Part shown: in pieces, positions 24,958 to 36,961 of the stretch
How positions within the stretch are numbered: position 1 is the first letter of the stretch
Layout of the letters: the number at the start of each line of letters is the position of its first letter
Translations under genes and position numbers: made by a program
Assembly (NCBI GenBank): GCA_002914805.1
Contig: JXTB01000028.1
Coordinates: forward strand, 1,307,255-1,371,254
Length of the DNA: 64,000 nt
Direction: 5' to 3'
From: Parasponia andersonii
Lineage: Eukaryota; Streptophyta; Magnoliopsida; Rosales; Cannabaceae
The notes under the pieces: model-generated
Database searches by the model: none
What the model was told of the DNA's origin: nothing
The model's input: only the letters and a program-made list of their open reading frames with translations

Positions 24958-25739
24958 GGCTTCCTGAGCAAGTGAGTAAGAAGGTCAGCGAGAGAGAGAA
25001 TGAGGACTCAGATAGACGACTCGAACGAAGGGGTCACCTTGTTAATAAATTTTATTTTGTGGACTTTTAATGGATTTGGGAAAAATTCAGTTGTGAAATT
25101 AGAATGAGAAATAGAGAAATTCATGATTGGTTAAAACTAATTGAAGAGATAATTAATCGGACGATCGTAGTTTGCTTAATCGCGTTTCATATCCTAATTT
25201 ACTTGATCGCGTTGAGAATTTATCAAATTAATCTTATATATTATTTTTAAAATTTTAATAATAAAGATAAAATTATTATTTTAAAATATAATAATTTTCT
25301 TATTTTCGTATATAACAGATAATAATGAAAAAAAGACGTTATTTTTTCAATCTTACATATTTTTTTCCTTTCTAATTTTTCTTTCCCTCTTATTTTCTTT
25401 TTGCTCAGATAGAAGAAAAATGAAAAGAAAAAGAAAAAATCGGTTGTTTGGTAAGAAAGGAAAAAAAGAGGAAAAGAAAAAAAATAAGATAGGATCCACA
25501 AAAATTTTCCACTCCAAATTAGATAAGCCAATCACAAAAATAATTTTTTTAAAAAAAAATCAAAAAAAATAAATTTACTAAATTAAAATATTAATTTTTA
25601 AAATCATTATATTGAAAGTAAAATATTTATTTTCAAACAAGTTAATTTTCTTTTTTTCTCTTCGTACTAAATAATTATGGAGGTAAGATAGTTTTATTTT
25701 CATCCTACACATTTTCTTTCTCTATTATTTTCTTTTCTC
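24958..25739. other. promoter side of the E2 gene and AT-rich spacer
   Basis: The first ~80 bases should be the 5' UTR of the E2 gene. The block 25370-25520 has purine-rich sequence and TTGTTTGGTAAGAAAGG, resembling an arm of the fold-back element that follows, so it may be a diverged partial copy. Confidence 0.45.
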
Positions 25740-26182
25740 TTAGGCTATATTTGGTAGAGAGGAAAGAAAATAAAAGGAAAAGAAAAATTAGGAAGAAAAA
25801 AAATATATAAGATGGAAAAGAGAGTATTTTCCCCCGTAGTTGTTTGGTATGTAGACAGGAAAGAAAATTAGTTTATTTTAAAATGACTATTTTACCTTTT
25901 ATATTATTATTTTAAAGGTTAATATGTGAGGGTACATTAGTAAATTAAGTAATGTCATTAACTAAATTTCTTTTCCTTCTTCATTTCTCCCCCCATTTTG
26001 GATGGAAAATTTTTGTAGGCCTGCTTATTATTTTTCCATTCTCTTTTCCTTTCTTTTTTTTTTTTTTCCTTTTCTTTCACTTTTCTTTCCTACCAAACAA
26101 CTACATTTTTTCTTTTCTTTCCCCTTTTCCCTCTTACACCATTTTTTCCTCTCCCCTATTCCCCTTACCAATCATAGCCTAA
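25740..26182. mobile_element. fold-back element with ~120-bp inverted arms
   Basis: The left arm starts TTAGGCTATATTTGGTA and becomes purine-rich, reaching GTAGTTGTTTGGTATG. The right arm is the inverted counterpart, passing through CCTACCAAACAACTAC to end TACCAATCATAGCCTAA. There is no coding capacity; the open frames here are T/C-rich low complexity. The TTA...TAA edges recall the TWA preference of PIF/Harbinger-type elements, but the two flanks are not identical triplets, so the class is open. Confidence 0.6.
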
Positions 26183-26422
26183 ATCTTGTCTTTTCATTGG
26201 GCTTTTTCGCCAAATGACCGAATTTTAGATTAAAGTTTGAAAAATAATCATTTCTAAATATTGTTGAAAATTGGTTGAAGTTTGAAAATTATTTAAAAAA
26301 TAGCTATTTTTCATATTTAGTATGTCAAAATATATTGACTTATTTTTTAAAAAATTAATTTACTTTATAAAAATTTGATTTATTTTATAGAAAGCATATC
26401 ATCTAGAAAACGGCTACTTATC

Positions 26423-26797
26423 AAAATAAAGGCTTTTTTGATTCACCTATTTGAATGAGTGTATTTGAACGGAAATTGTGGAATATATTATAATTAGAAC
26501 GAGAGATATTTGAATAGAAAAATAGTGGAATGAATTATAATTAGAATGGAAGCATTGGAATGGACCATTCAAAAACATTTCTCCCCTCCATTCTCATCCA
26601 AGACACAAAAAACCATTCCATTAGTTGATTTTTCTAATAGACCATCTGAATGGAAAAATTGAATTATTGAAACAAACACACATTCTAAAAAATCAATTGA
26701 ATGGAAAAATTGGAATTGTTGAAACAAACATCCATTCAAATAGATTTTCCATTCCAATGGAATGGAATTGGTGAACCAAACAACCCCAAAATTATAA
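26423..26797. mobile_element. second fold-back element (GGTTCACC type)
   Basis: The ends are imperfect inverted repeats: GGCTTTTTTGATTCACC at the left, and GGGGTTGTTTGGTTCACC read inward from the right. Inside are repeated ATTCCAATGGAATGG-like blocks in both orientations. I found no convincing target duplication. Confidence 0.5.
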
Positions 26798-28161
26798 AGT
26801 TGTTATTTATTAAGTAAGTGTAAAAAAAGGTCATTTTTAAATTTATCTTAAAATAAAGACCATTTATTATAAATACTATCTCTCTCTCTCTCCCCTTTTT
26901 TTTCCCCTTTTTGAGGGACAGACCTAAATATTGTTTTTTTTTTTTCCTTTTTTTGAGAGCACCTAAATGTTGTTACCTGCTCAAACTCCTAAATATAAAA
27001 AAGCCTATTGAGTCTTCGTCAATAATGCTAATTTCTTTAAAGTTACTAAAAAAAACCAGTTAATCGGTTATTATAACCAATATGTTTTACATAAGTTAAA
27101 GGGAAAAAGAACACATTTTTTTTTTTGTTTAAATAAAGTGTCCATAGGCCATATTAAAACCAACACACAATCCAATTTCCCATTATTCTAGCTATCTTTA
27201 ATACTATATATGCATTTGTGGCATTTAAAAATGTCGTTAATAAATAGATTAGTGAGATTTACTAAATGAGTAGCATTTGCTATAAGTGCCGGGGGATACG
27301 GTTGTGAGTAAAAATCTTGGTGATCCTTTCAAAAAAAAAAAAATCTTGATGATATTCGAAATGTCACCATATTATAGTTTTTAGTGATATTATAAAACAT
27401 ATTAATACTATAAATGTCACTATATTATAGTTTTTAGTGATATTATAAAACATATTAATATTAAGTTATTGAATTTAACCAAAAAAAATTAAGATTTTAA
27501 ATATAAAAAGAAAATAGTGACATTTAATTTTTTTTTTCAAAACACCATTATAGAATATTGATATTATTTATATTTGAAAAATGTTTATATTAATAAGTTT
27601 AAAATTGAGTCTTAAAATTCGATTTTTCCTTTTAATACAGTTTCTTTTTTCTTCTTTATATCAATAGTACGTACTTTTAACAGACAAACGATGATATATT
27701 GAATACACAGTAATAAATAATAAATAATATAACTTGTATAACTTTATCTTGAAAATTTATCATGACTACAAGTATTAGGTAAATAACCGACACTTTTGCT
27801 CTCTTTTTAAAATTTTTTTTTTTTAAAAAGGCATTTTTGCAAGACAAAAAGAAAATATATAAGCAAAAACGATTGTAGATACAAAATTTGTGCTACTTCT
27901 TGAATGATAATCTTGAACATGATCCATGTATATTATATTCGGAATTTACTTATTCACGGTAATTCTCCGTTTTGTTAACTCTTAATTCTTGATAAGAATC
28001 ACATTTGAAAGAAAATTGCAAAACTCGTCCACCACATTTACCCAAAACGAGTGATCTATAGAGCCTGCACAAGACAAATCAAGAAACTCATATATGAATC
28101 TTTTGGTAAGTTTTTTTCTTTAAAATCTCAATATATGGACCTATATATATATATATATATA
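26798..28161. other. AT-rich intergenic with 53-bp tandem duplication
   Basis: A 53-bp unit starting TGTCAYYATATTATAG is repeated twice at about 27362-27467. Otherwise homopolymers and short AT-rich frames. Confidence 0.6.
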
Positions 28162-28421
28162 GGTTGTCAATCTAATAGGTATTTTTTTTCTTTACCTATG
28201 ACCTAATAGGTATTTTTTTTCTTTACCTATGAGTAAGTATTTTTTTTTATCCGTTGGATCACCATCTAATGATATCCAATAGGTATAATAAAGTGCATGA
28301 AAAGACGTACATCATTAATGCTCTTTCTCTTTTTTATATTTTACAATAAAAAAATATGTATGCTAAATTCTCATTGGCCAAATTGATATCTATGCATATG
28401 TTAAAAAAATATATATGTGCT
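28162..28421 (+). mobile_element. TA-MITE copy 4
   Basis: It begins GGTTGTCAATCTAATAGG directly after a (TA)n tract. A 30-bp segment near its 5' end (CTAATAGGTATTTTTTTTC onwards) is tandemly duplicated. The body matches the family; the 3' end decays at AATATATATGTGC. Confidence 0.75.
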
Positions 28422-28928
28422 ATTTTTCTAAGACCAACTGATGTCCGTACAATTAGGTTGATACACATAAAGCATTAAAAAGAAAGGCACATTGAATATG
28501 AGTTAGTTGACAATGATAATGACCGGTAGAATACGAAGAACAAACAAAAAAAAAGATAAGAGGTATGTTCAGAGATGCGAGGGGAGGTGAACTTCAGATA
28601 GAAAAAAGAAAATGGAAGAGAGGTGGAGAGAGCTGCGAGATACATAAGAGAAGGACATTTCCCAAATCTACTAGAAAAACAGATACAAGGTAGTTATTAA
28701 GATTAGAAAATCTTCAATTCCAAATTATATTTTTCAAACAATGCTATCTAATGTAATTCTTTTTTTTTTTTTAAGTCAAGAATTTAGATATAGATGGACT
28801 AAAAAACAGAAAAAGAAAAAGTAACATAAAAAATAAATTTGAAATGTATTTTAAATCTAAATCCAAAAACTGTTTTTTTGAGGAAAAAGAAAAAAAAGAA
28901 AACACAATCGTATCAATTATAGTAAAGG

Positions 28929-28967
<39 letters not shown>

Positions 28968-29363
28968 CGTATAGATTTAATGGTCAAAATTACAATATCT
29001 ATTTGAATTTTTCATTTCAAAATCCTCTAACAAACGTAATAGAAAAGAGTGGCATTTTCAAAACTTTAAATTAATTTACATTATTTTTAATAAAAACAAA
29101 AAAATAAAAAATGATATAAAATTATAGTGGCATTTTCAAAATGACATTAAAATTAAATTATATTGGCATTCTCAAAATATCAATAAAGCTAAATTTAGCA
29201 ACATTTTTAAAATGTAGGTTAAAGATAAATTTTAGAATATGTCTTCAAAGATAATAATAACTTTGCAAATTAGTGACATTTTTAATGAAATATCACTGAA
29301 ACACAATTATTTTGCAAATGTCACTAAATAAAATGCCACAAAATCATATATATTTATATATAA
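28422..29363. other. AT-rich intergenic
   Basis: A (TA)n tract lies at 28934-28964. Short repeated phrases with ACATTTTTAAAATG-like sequence recur between 29120 and 29340. No gene is seen. Confidence 0.5.
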
Positions 29364-29558
29364 GGCACCAATCTAGTGGGTATTTTTTTTTTTACCTATG
29401 CATAAGTATCAATTTGGCCAATGAAAATTTAGTATGCACATTTTTTTATTGTAAAAAGTAAGAGAGAGAAATAGCATTAATAATGCATGTCTTTTCATGC
29501 ACTTTATTATAGCCATTGGATCACCATTTAATGGTGATCCAACGGCTAAAAAAAATAC
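29364..29558 (-). mobile_element. TA-MITE arm left of the N gap (copy 5)
   Basis: It starts GGCACCAATCTAGTGGG after a (TA)n tract and is in reverse orientation. It carries the perfect internal palindrome GGATCACCATT-T-AATGGTGATCC (29519-29541) and stops at AAAATAC where the N run begins. It is the inverted counterpart of 30374-30570. Confidence 0.8.
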
Positions 29559-30373
29559 NNNNNNNNNNNNNNNNNNNNNNNNNNNNNNNNNNNNNNNNNN
29601 NNNNNNNNNNNNNNNNNNNNNNNNNNNNNNNNNNNNNNNNNNNNNNNNNNNNNNNNNNNNNNNNNNNNNNNNNNNNNNNNNNNNNNNNNNNNNNNNNNNN
29701 NNNNNNNNNNNNNNNNNNNNNNNNNNNNNNNNNNNNNNNNNNNNNNNNNNNNNNNNNNNNNNNNNNNNNNNNNNNNNNNNNNNNNNNNNNNNNNNNNNNN
29801 NNNNNNNNNNNNNNNNNNNNNNNNNNNNNNNNNNNNNNNNNNNNNNNNNNNNNNNNNNNNNNNNNNNNNNNNNNNNNNNNNNNNNNNNNNNNNNNNNNNN
29901 NNNNNNNNNNNNNNNNNNNNNNNNNNNNNNNNNNNNNNNNNNNNNNNNNNNNNNNNNNNNNNNNNNNNNNNNNNNNNNNNNNNNNNNNNNNNNNNNNNNN
30001 NNNNNNNNNNNNNNNNNNNNNNNNNNNNNNNNNNNNNNNNNNNNNNNNNNNNNNNNNNNNNNNNNNNNNNNNNNNNNNNNNNNNNNNNNNNNNNNNNNNN
30101 NNNNNNNNNNNNNNNNNNNNNNNNNNNNNNNNNNNNNNNNNNNNNNNNNNNNNNNNNNNNNNNNNNNNNNNNNNNNNNNNNNNNNNNNNNNNNNNNNNNN
30201 NNNNNNNNNNNNNNNNNNNNNNNNNNNNNNNNNNNNNNNNNNNNNNNNNNNNNNNNNNNNNNNNNNNNNNNNNNNNNNNNNNNNNNNNNNNNNNNNNNNN
30301 NNNNNNNNNNNNNNNNNNNNNNNNNNNNNNNNNNNNNNNNNNNNNNNNNNNNNNNNNNNNNNNNNNNNNNNNN
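29559..30373. other. assembly gap (815 N)
   Basis: A run of 815 unknown bases. Any reading frame spanning it is meaningless. It lies exactly between two inverted arms of the TA-MITE family. Confidence 1.
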
Positions 30374-30570
30374 GTATTTTTTTTTAGCCGTTGGATCGCC
30401 ATCTAATAGTGATCCAATGACTATAATGAAGTGTATGAAAAGACGTGCATCATTAATGCTCTTTTTTTTTCTTACTTTTTATAATAAAAAAATATGCATG
30501 CCAAATTTTCATTGGCCAAATTGATACCTATGCATAGGTAAAAAAAAAAAAACCTACTGGATTGGTGCCC
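30374..30570 (+). mobile_element. TA-MITE arm right of the N gap (copy 6)
   Basis: It starts GTATTTTTTTTTAGCCG at the gap edge and ends GGATTGGTGCCC before a (TA)n tract. Read inverted, it aligns along its whole length with the left arm 29364-29558, roughly 85% by eye. Confidence 0.8.
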
Positions 30571-30621
30571 ATATATATATATCATCATTAAGTAAATATA
30601 TATTTATTATCTATCTTTAGG

Positions 30622-30827
30622 TATTTTTTAGTTATTGGATTATTATTTAAAAATTATAATGATTTAAATAGTTAGAAAAAATTAATAATAAATGCACATT
30701 ATTTAATGTTCTTTCTCTCTCTACCATTTTACTATGAAAAAATATGCATGATAAATTTTAATTAGATAAAATAATACCTATAGATAATTTATAAGTATAG
30801 AAAAAAATCTATTAGAATGGTATATAT
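30622..30827 (+). mobile_element. TA-MITE copy 7 (strongly diverged)
   Basis: It keeps the order TAGGTATTTTTTAG, TTCTTTCTCTCTC, TATGAAAAAATATGCATG and AATAATACCTATAGATA, with the ends mostly lost. Confidence 0.5.
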
Positions 30828-30897
30828 TTTTAGTTCAATTTTAGCTCACAGTGGTGTTTGACATACTATACATGATATATATATATATATATTTATA

Positions 30898-31105
30898 GAT
30901 TGCCAATTCAATAGGTATTTTTTTTTACCTATGGGTAGGTATTTGTTTTTAGCCATTAATGACTATAATGAAGTGCATAAAAAGACGTACATCATTAATG
31001 TTATTTCTCTCTTTTACTTTTTACAATAAAAAAATGTGCATACTAAATTTTCATTGGCCAAATTGATACTTATGCATAGGTAAAAAAAAAACACCTACTG
31101 GATTG

Positions 31106-31109
<4 letters not shown>
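30898..31109 (+). mobile_element. TA-MITE copy 8
   Basis: It starts about AGATTGCCAATTCAATAGG after a (TA)n tract and ends GGATTGGTGC before a long (TA)n tract (31110-31147). The central palindrome region is deleted compared with other copies. Confidence 0.75.
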
Positions 31110-31147
<38 letters not shown>

Positions 31148-31149
<2 letters not shown>

Positions 31150-32338
31150 AGATAAAGGATCCATAATCCTTATCTGTAATTGAACTATAAGATAAAATTC
31201 TCAGTGGAGTTCTAATATAGGAGGGACAAAATCTCTCTTACCTGTAGCAGCACTTTTAAGACCTTTAGATTGAATCAAATAGATGATATAATAGAAGTCT
31301 ATATGTACCCTAATATACAGGAGTATCTATATCAACTTTAACTCATGATTTGCATTTTAACAATGAAAAAAAAATAAAAAAAGTTGCAACTCTAGTCTAG
31401 GCAAGGAAGAATTGGGGATTCAAAGAAACAAAGAATAATTTACTCAAAAAATTTTTGTGTATACATGCTACCAAGTAAACCTTTGAACATAATGCTCATC
31501 TGTTGTTGCACTTCTGACATTGACAACTCCTCTCCCCTTCATACATCTTGATCACTCCCAACCGCGTAACAGTCCATTTGAGAGTTAGTAAAATCTCTGG
31601 ATGCTTCACTCTTACATATCCAATTCTTAGAAAAGTATTTTTTCATAACCAAACAAAGCACAATAATTGCAAAAAAAAAAAAACACCCATTTGAAATAAA
31701 TTATTCCAAATGAATAAACATTATCAACATATTCGAGAAGAGAACCTCAAATGTCAATTCTTACATGAATGAACTCCTTTTTAATCCCAATCTTCGGGCC
31801 TTTAAGATCTGCAATATGACTTTCTATAAATACATAAATTATATATTGAATTAGTATCCATTGATGTATTAAAAATTAGACTAAAATAGAAAAATTAGCA
31901 CTAAAATTTGGATATGTACATGAGCCCAAACAACCACCTACTCGATAAATCACAGGTACTCAATGTGTTGAAAGAAGACGAGTCAAGAGGATCCTCCGCA
32001 AAACTAAAAACAGAGAGAGAATATTAAAAAACACAATAAACAATAAACAAAAATTGAGCTCAAATTTTGGAAGTGGTTTAGTCAACATAGAGAGGATAAT
32101 GAAGCTCGAAATCAAGAGAAAGAGAAATTGAATAGAGTTGTTTTCATTACTTTCCCAAATTAAGTTTGAAAATTATTTAATTAAAGTTGTTTTGATTATT
32201 GTTTTTTATTTCTATTTTTTAAATTCTTCTTTGGTCTCTTTCAATCCCAACTTTTTTTTGCCGAGAGTTGCAACAATATTTTTTTTAAACCCAAATTATA
32301 GTTAAAGATAGTATAGCATAATCCTGTGTGATAGGATA
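31148..32338. other. AT-rich intergenic, nothing recognised
   Basis: Mixed-composition DNA between the MITE cluster and the copia relic. The part at 31470-31660 is less AT-rich, but no protein or element was identified in it. Confidence 0.5.
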
Positions 32339-32862
32339 TGTAGTCAATATATGCAGCTTGACTAAGCCAAATATTGATTCAATATTAGTGGCATCAACTA
32401 ATGCCGTCGTGATCAAAGTTTGCGACACCTTTCAGTGCCGCACATGTGAATATAAAAAAAAAAATGAGAGAATAGGATAGGGTACTCAACTATAAATATC
32501 CATCTCTTCCAAATTATTTTTCATCCCATTTAAAATATTTCTTCCCCCCTTAAGAGAAAATTTAAGTTTAGAAATTCTTCTTAAGTATTCCACTTTAATT
32601 TTCTCCTAATTTGTTTCAAGAGAGTATTTTCTCTTATCTCAAGAGATAGAGGTTTATTTATATTCTCTTTGTATTTAGATAGAAGTAAGTTGTAATCTCC
32701 TTTTTATAGTGAAATTCTTCACAGCCTTATTCGTGGACGTAGTTTAAATTAGGTGAATTACATTAAATCTTTTGTGTGTTTTATCTTTTTTATTTTATCC
32801 AAAACTTCTCAACTCGTATTTTAGTTATATGTTGTCACTTCTACAAAGTCGATATCCAATAG
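32339..32862 (+). repeat. 5' LTR of decayed copia element
   Basis: This ~524-bp block is repeated with clear divergence at 36962-37497. Both copies share AGTCAATATATGCAGCTTG, a TATA-like ACTATAAATATC, CTTAAGAGAAA and a GATATC...AATAG end. The exact 5' limit is uncertain and no target duplication was found. Confidence 0.75.
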
Positions 32863-32874
32863 TGGTATCAGAGC
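32863..32874 (+). promoter_or_regulatory. primer binding site, initiator tRNA-Met type
   Basis: TGGTATCAGAGC immediately follows the LTR. This is the standard copia minus-strand primer site, complementary to the 3' end of tRNA-Met. Confidence 0.85.
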
Positions 32875-32886
32875 CATTGTTTAGAG

Positions 32887-32976
32887 TATTGTTCACATAT
32901 ACCGTATTATTCACGTATACAGGACTGTTCACATATATAATACTATTCATATATACAGTATTATTCACATATAGTA
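32887..32976 (+). repeat. five 18-bp tandem repeats in the copia leader
   Basis: There are five consecutive units of 18 bp (for example TATTATTCACGTATACAG) just after the primer site. Because 18 is a multiple of three, the stretch translates without stops as an LFTYTV-like repeat, but it lies in the untranslated leader. Confidence 0.8.
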
Positions 32977-33011
32977 AAATAATGGTAACTGAATAAGTCG
33001 TAGTAAATAAA

Positions 33012-33830
33012 AATGAAAGTGAAATTCGATATTGAGAAGTACAATGAGATTGATTTCTCTCTGTGAAAAATGAAGATAAATACAATCTTGAGAAAAGATA
33101 ATTGCCTATCAATAATTGGGGAAAGGCCTGATGAGATTACTAATGATAAGAAGTGAAAAGAGATATATGTCAATACTATTATTAACTTACATCTGGCATT
33201 AGTAGATGGAGTTCTGTCGAGTATTGAAGAGAATAAATCAGCCAAAGAGATATGAGATATATTGACAAAGTTGTATCATGTCAAGTCACTTCACAACAAA
33301 AGTTTCTTAAAGAGAAAACTTTACACATTTCAGATGGCAGAATCAAAACAATGACTGGCCATATCAACACTCTCAATATTCGATTGTCATGGCTCACACC
33401 AATGAAGCATAGAATAGAGAATAATGAATGTGAAGAAATCTTACTTCAGAGTCTACTTGATTCGTATGACCAGCTTATCATAAATATGACCAGCAATACT
33501 ACAACTCTAGTTTTCAATGATCTTATAGCTGTTGTTTTTTGAAAAGAAAATCAACATAAGAACAAGGAAGACAGACTGACAAGTTTACAGCAAGCAGAAA
33601 CTTTGATAATGAGAGGGAGATCAACAGAACATAGCCCTAGTAAGAGTCAGAAACATGGTAAATCAAAGTCAGGAAATAAAAAGAATGTCAAATATTATAT
33701 TGCGATAAGAAATGGCACGTCAAAAGGGAGTGTTGGCAACTCAAAAAGAATGAAGATTCCAGAAGAAAGAACCCCAAGTTATCAAATACTCAAGAGAATG
33801 TTGTAAGTACTTCAGATAATAGAGAAATCA
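33012..33830 (+). pseudogene. copia gag relic
   Basis: Broken frames still show a copia Gag: a start near 33012 (MKVKFDIEKYNEIDFSL), a UBN2-like helical region around 33250-33540 (LLQSLLDSYDQLIINM), and a decayed zinc-knuckle zone at 33690-33750 where most Cys/His ligands have been replaced. Multiple stops and frameshifts make it non-functional. In intact relatives Gag forms the particle that packages element RNA. Confidence 0.8.
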
Positions 33831-33869
33831 TGTACAACAAAGCAACAACAGCTTTTAAGGACTGAAGGT

Positions 33870-36860
33870 CGCTCACTAATGTTTGGTTAGCGGATTCGAA
33901 AGCAACATGACACATGACTTCTCGTAGAGAGGTAGTTTCATACGTATGAATCTGTCTCTAGAGAATCTGTGTTCATGGATAATAATCATGCCTTAAAAGT
34001 TACCAGAATCAGTACTATCAAGATGAAAATATATGATAGCACTATTTGTACTATTCAAAATGTGTGATATGTGAAGGGCCTACAGAAAAATCTATGGTCT
34101 TAGGAATAATTTGATAATCTTGGTTACAAAATTCGTGTTGAGAATAAGATCATGAAATTCATAAAGGGTGCACTTGTAGTAATGAAGGCAGAGAAGATTG
34201 CAGTAAATTATCTGTATATGCTTAAATGAGATATATTGATAGAAGCGGAGGCATCAGTTGCTTTAACAAATTCTAAAAAAAAATCTACAATGATATAGTA
34301 TCGTAAGTTCAACCATATTTTAGAACTAAGCTTAAAGATTCTCTAAACGGAGGTTACTTCCTGGTCTCATAAAATTATCTTTAACATTTTGTGTGTATTG
34401 TGTCACAAGTAAGTGACATAGATTAAAGTTCAGCACATCTAGTTCTAGAAGTAAAAAAATTCTAGACTTAGTTCACTCAAATATTTGGCAAATATTAGTG
34501 AAATCCCTAAGAGGAGCTAGATACTTTGTATTTTTTTTTTATTGATGATTACTTAATGGGATGTTGGGTATATCTTATCAAGAGAAAGGCAGATATGTTT
34601 TCAGTCTTCAAAATATTTAGAGTGCAGATAAAGCATAAATCTAGAAAGAAGTTCAAGTGTTTGAGGATAGACAATGGAGAAGAATATACAAACAATGAAT
34701 TTGATAACTTCTGTCAACAAGAAGGTATCAAGAAGCAATTTACAGCAGAATATACTTCTCAACAAAATAGAGTAGTTGAGCGCAAGAACAAACTTTTATT
34801 GGAAATGACAAGAGCAATGTTGAGAGCTGTAGGTCTACCCAAGACATTCTAAGCAGAAGTAATCAAAATTGTTTGTTATGTAATGAATCGATTTCTATCA
34901 ACTGCGATTGATCTAGAGACACTAATAGAGATGTGGATTGGTAAGCCAACTAATTATTCTTGCTTACACACAGTTGAAAGTCCCGTGTATGTGATATACA
35001 ACACTCAAGAAATTACAAAATTGTATTCAAAGTCCAAAAAGTATGTATTCTTAGGATATGCTAATGAAGTCAAAGGGTATCGCTTGTGGGATCCTACTGC
35101 CTATAAGGTTATTATCAGCAGAGATATGATATTTGCAAAAAATTAACTGTAAGAGAAAAGAGATGATAATAATCCAAAAATTATTATAGTTTAGGTAGAA
35201 AAGAATGCTGAAGATTCAAATTTTTTTGAAGCAGCATTAGAGCATGAAGTAGAAGAACCAGTCCAGGAAGAGGATTCTGAAATCCGATGGTCAACTCGTG
35301 AGAGAAGACCATCGATATAGCACTCAGATTGTGTCACTAAGATCAATATTGTATACTACCTTTAACAGAGGATAGAGAGCCAACAACTTTTCAGGAGACT
35401 ATCAAAAGTCTGAATATATCCCTATGGATGATAGCAATATAAGAAGAAGTTGAAGCCCTTTCACAAGAATAAGCCATAGGATCAAGTGTAATAGTAATGA
35501 TCAAGTAGAGCAGTATCGTTCAAGATTAGTAGAGATATACTCAAAAAGAACGTACTGACTTTAATGAGATATTTTTACTTGTAGTTCAACTTACAATAGT
35601 TAGAGTAGTTTTGGTGATGTGTACTACGTTTGATCTACATCTAGAGTAGCCAGATGTGAAAACTATTTTTTTTCATGGAGAATTTGAAGAAGAGAATTAC
35701 ATACTCTAACCAGAAAGTTTTGCTAAAATATGTAAGGAGAACTTGGTTTATAGGTTGAACAAATCTCTTTACTATCTCAAACAGACGCCGAGGTATTATA
35801 TAAGAGAATTGATTCCTTCATCATAAGCCTTAGGTATAATAAACTTAGTTTAGATTACTGCACATACTTTAGAAGGTTTGATAAAGATAGTGATTTTATT
35901 ATCTTATTATTGTATATGGACGATATATTGATAGTAGGCCCCAATAAAGATCGAGTCTAAGAATTGAAGGCACAACTGGCTAGGGAATTCGATATGAAGG
36001 ATTTGAGACTAGCAAATAAGATTTTTGGGATATAAATTCACCCAAACAGAGGTAACATAAAGATTTGGCTTTCTTAAAAGAATAATTTGAAGAAAATCTT
36101 GCGGCACTTCAATATGCAAGATTGCAAACTAATTTCTACTATACTTCATGTTAACTTTAAGTTATCCTACGAGATGTGCCATAGCAATGAAGCAAAAATG
36201 ATGTAGATGTCTTGAGTACTGTATGTATTAATGGTATTTAGAAGCCTAATATTCGTTATGATATGCACAAGACTAGATATTGCACAAGCAGTAAGAGCAT
36301 TAGTTTGTACATGGCGAATCTTGGTGGAGAGCATTGGAATATTGTAAAGAGGATTCTAAGGTATATCAAAAAAATCTTAGATGTTGCATTATATTACAAA
36401 GGATTAGAATTTACTGTTAGAGGGTATATTGATTTAGATTTGATAATCTTGTCAAATGAAAGTCTACTATAGGTTATGTGTTCATTCTTGTAGAAGGAAC
36501 TGTAAGCTAGGTTTCGAAACTGCAAACTGTTATGGCTTTATCTACAATAAAAGCAGAATACATGGCGATTACACAAACTCACAAAGAAGCTATTTATGTT
36601 CAAAGGGTATTGGAGGAGCTCGAGCACAAACAATAGAAGATTTTTTTATTTTGTGAAAGTCAGAGTGCCTTGCATACTGCAAGAAATTCAAACTTTCATT
36701 CCAAGATGAAGCACATAAGGTATTCAATATCACTTTGTTCAAGTAGTAGAAGATGCAAGTGTGGACCTGAAAAAGATTCATACCAAGAAAAATCTAGAAG
36801 ATGTTTTAACCAAACCAATCAACACTGATAAAGTCCAATGATGTAAATCTTTATATGACC
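33870..36860 (+). pseudogene. copia pol relic: PR, INT, RT, RNase H
   Basis: Domain remnants run in copia order. The protease remnant near 33889 reads LADSKAT where DSGAT is expected. A pre-integrase zone lies near 34050-34200. The integrase core is at 34526-34852 (RIDNGEEYTNNEFDNFC, then EYTSQQNRVVERKN) and its C-terminal part at 34883-35146 (VFLGYANEVKGYRLWDP). Reverse transcriptase shows DVKTIFFHGEFEEE near 35660 and YMDDILIVG near 35915. RNase H is at 36263-36720 (RILRYIKKILDVALYYKG). Integrase lying upstream of RT defines Ty1/copia. Stops and frameshifts occur throughout, so it cannot make a polyprotein. Confidence 0.88.
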
Positions 36861-36961
36861 CAGTAGATACATAAGCAACATAAAAAATCGATAAAGCAAA
36901 GAAAAGATAGGTTTATTAAGTATGAAGACATGATTAAAATCAAAGTATTCAAGTGAGAGAA

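Noticed and set aside
25952-26217. Phe/Ser-rich open frames
   Set aside because: Low-complexity translation of the pyrimidine-rich arm of a fold-back element.
29497-30406. Three ~295-codon open frames across the N run
   Set aside because: They consist almost entirely of unknown bases; no real coding evidence.
32772-33112. LFTYTV-repeat small protein in the copia leader
   Set aside because: Explained by the 18-bp leader repeats between primer site and gag.
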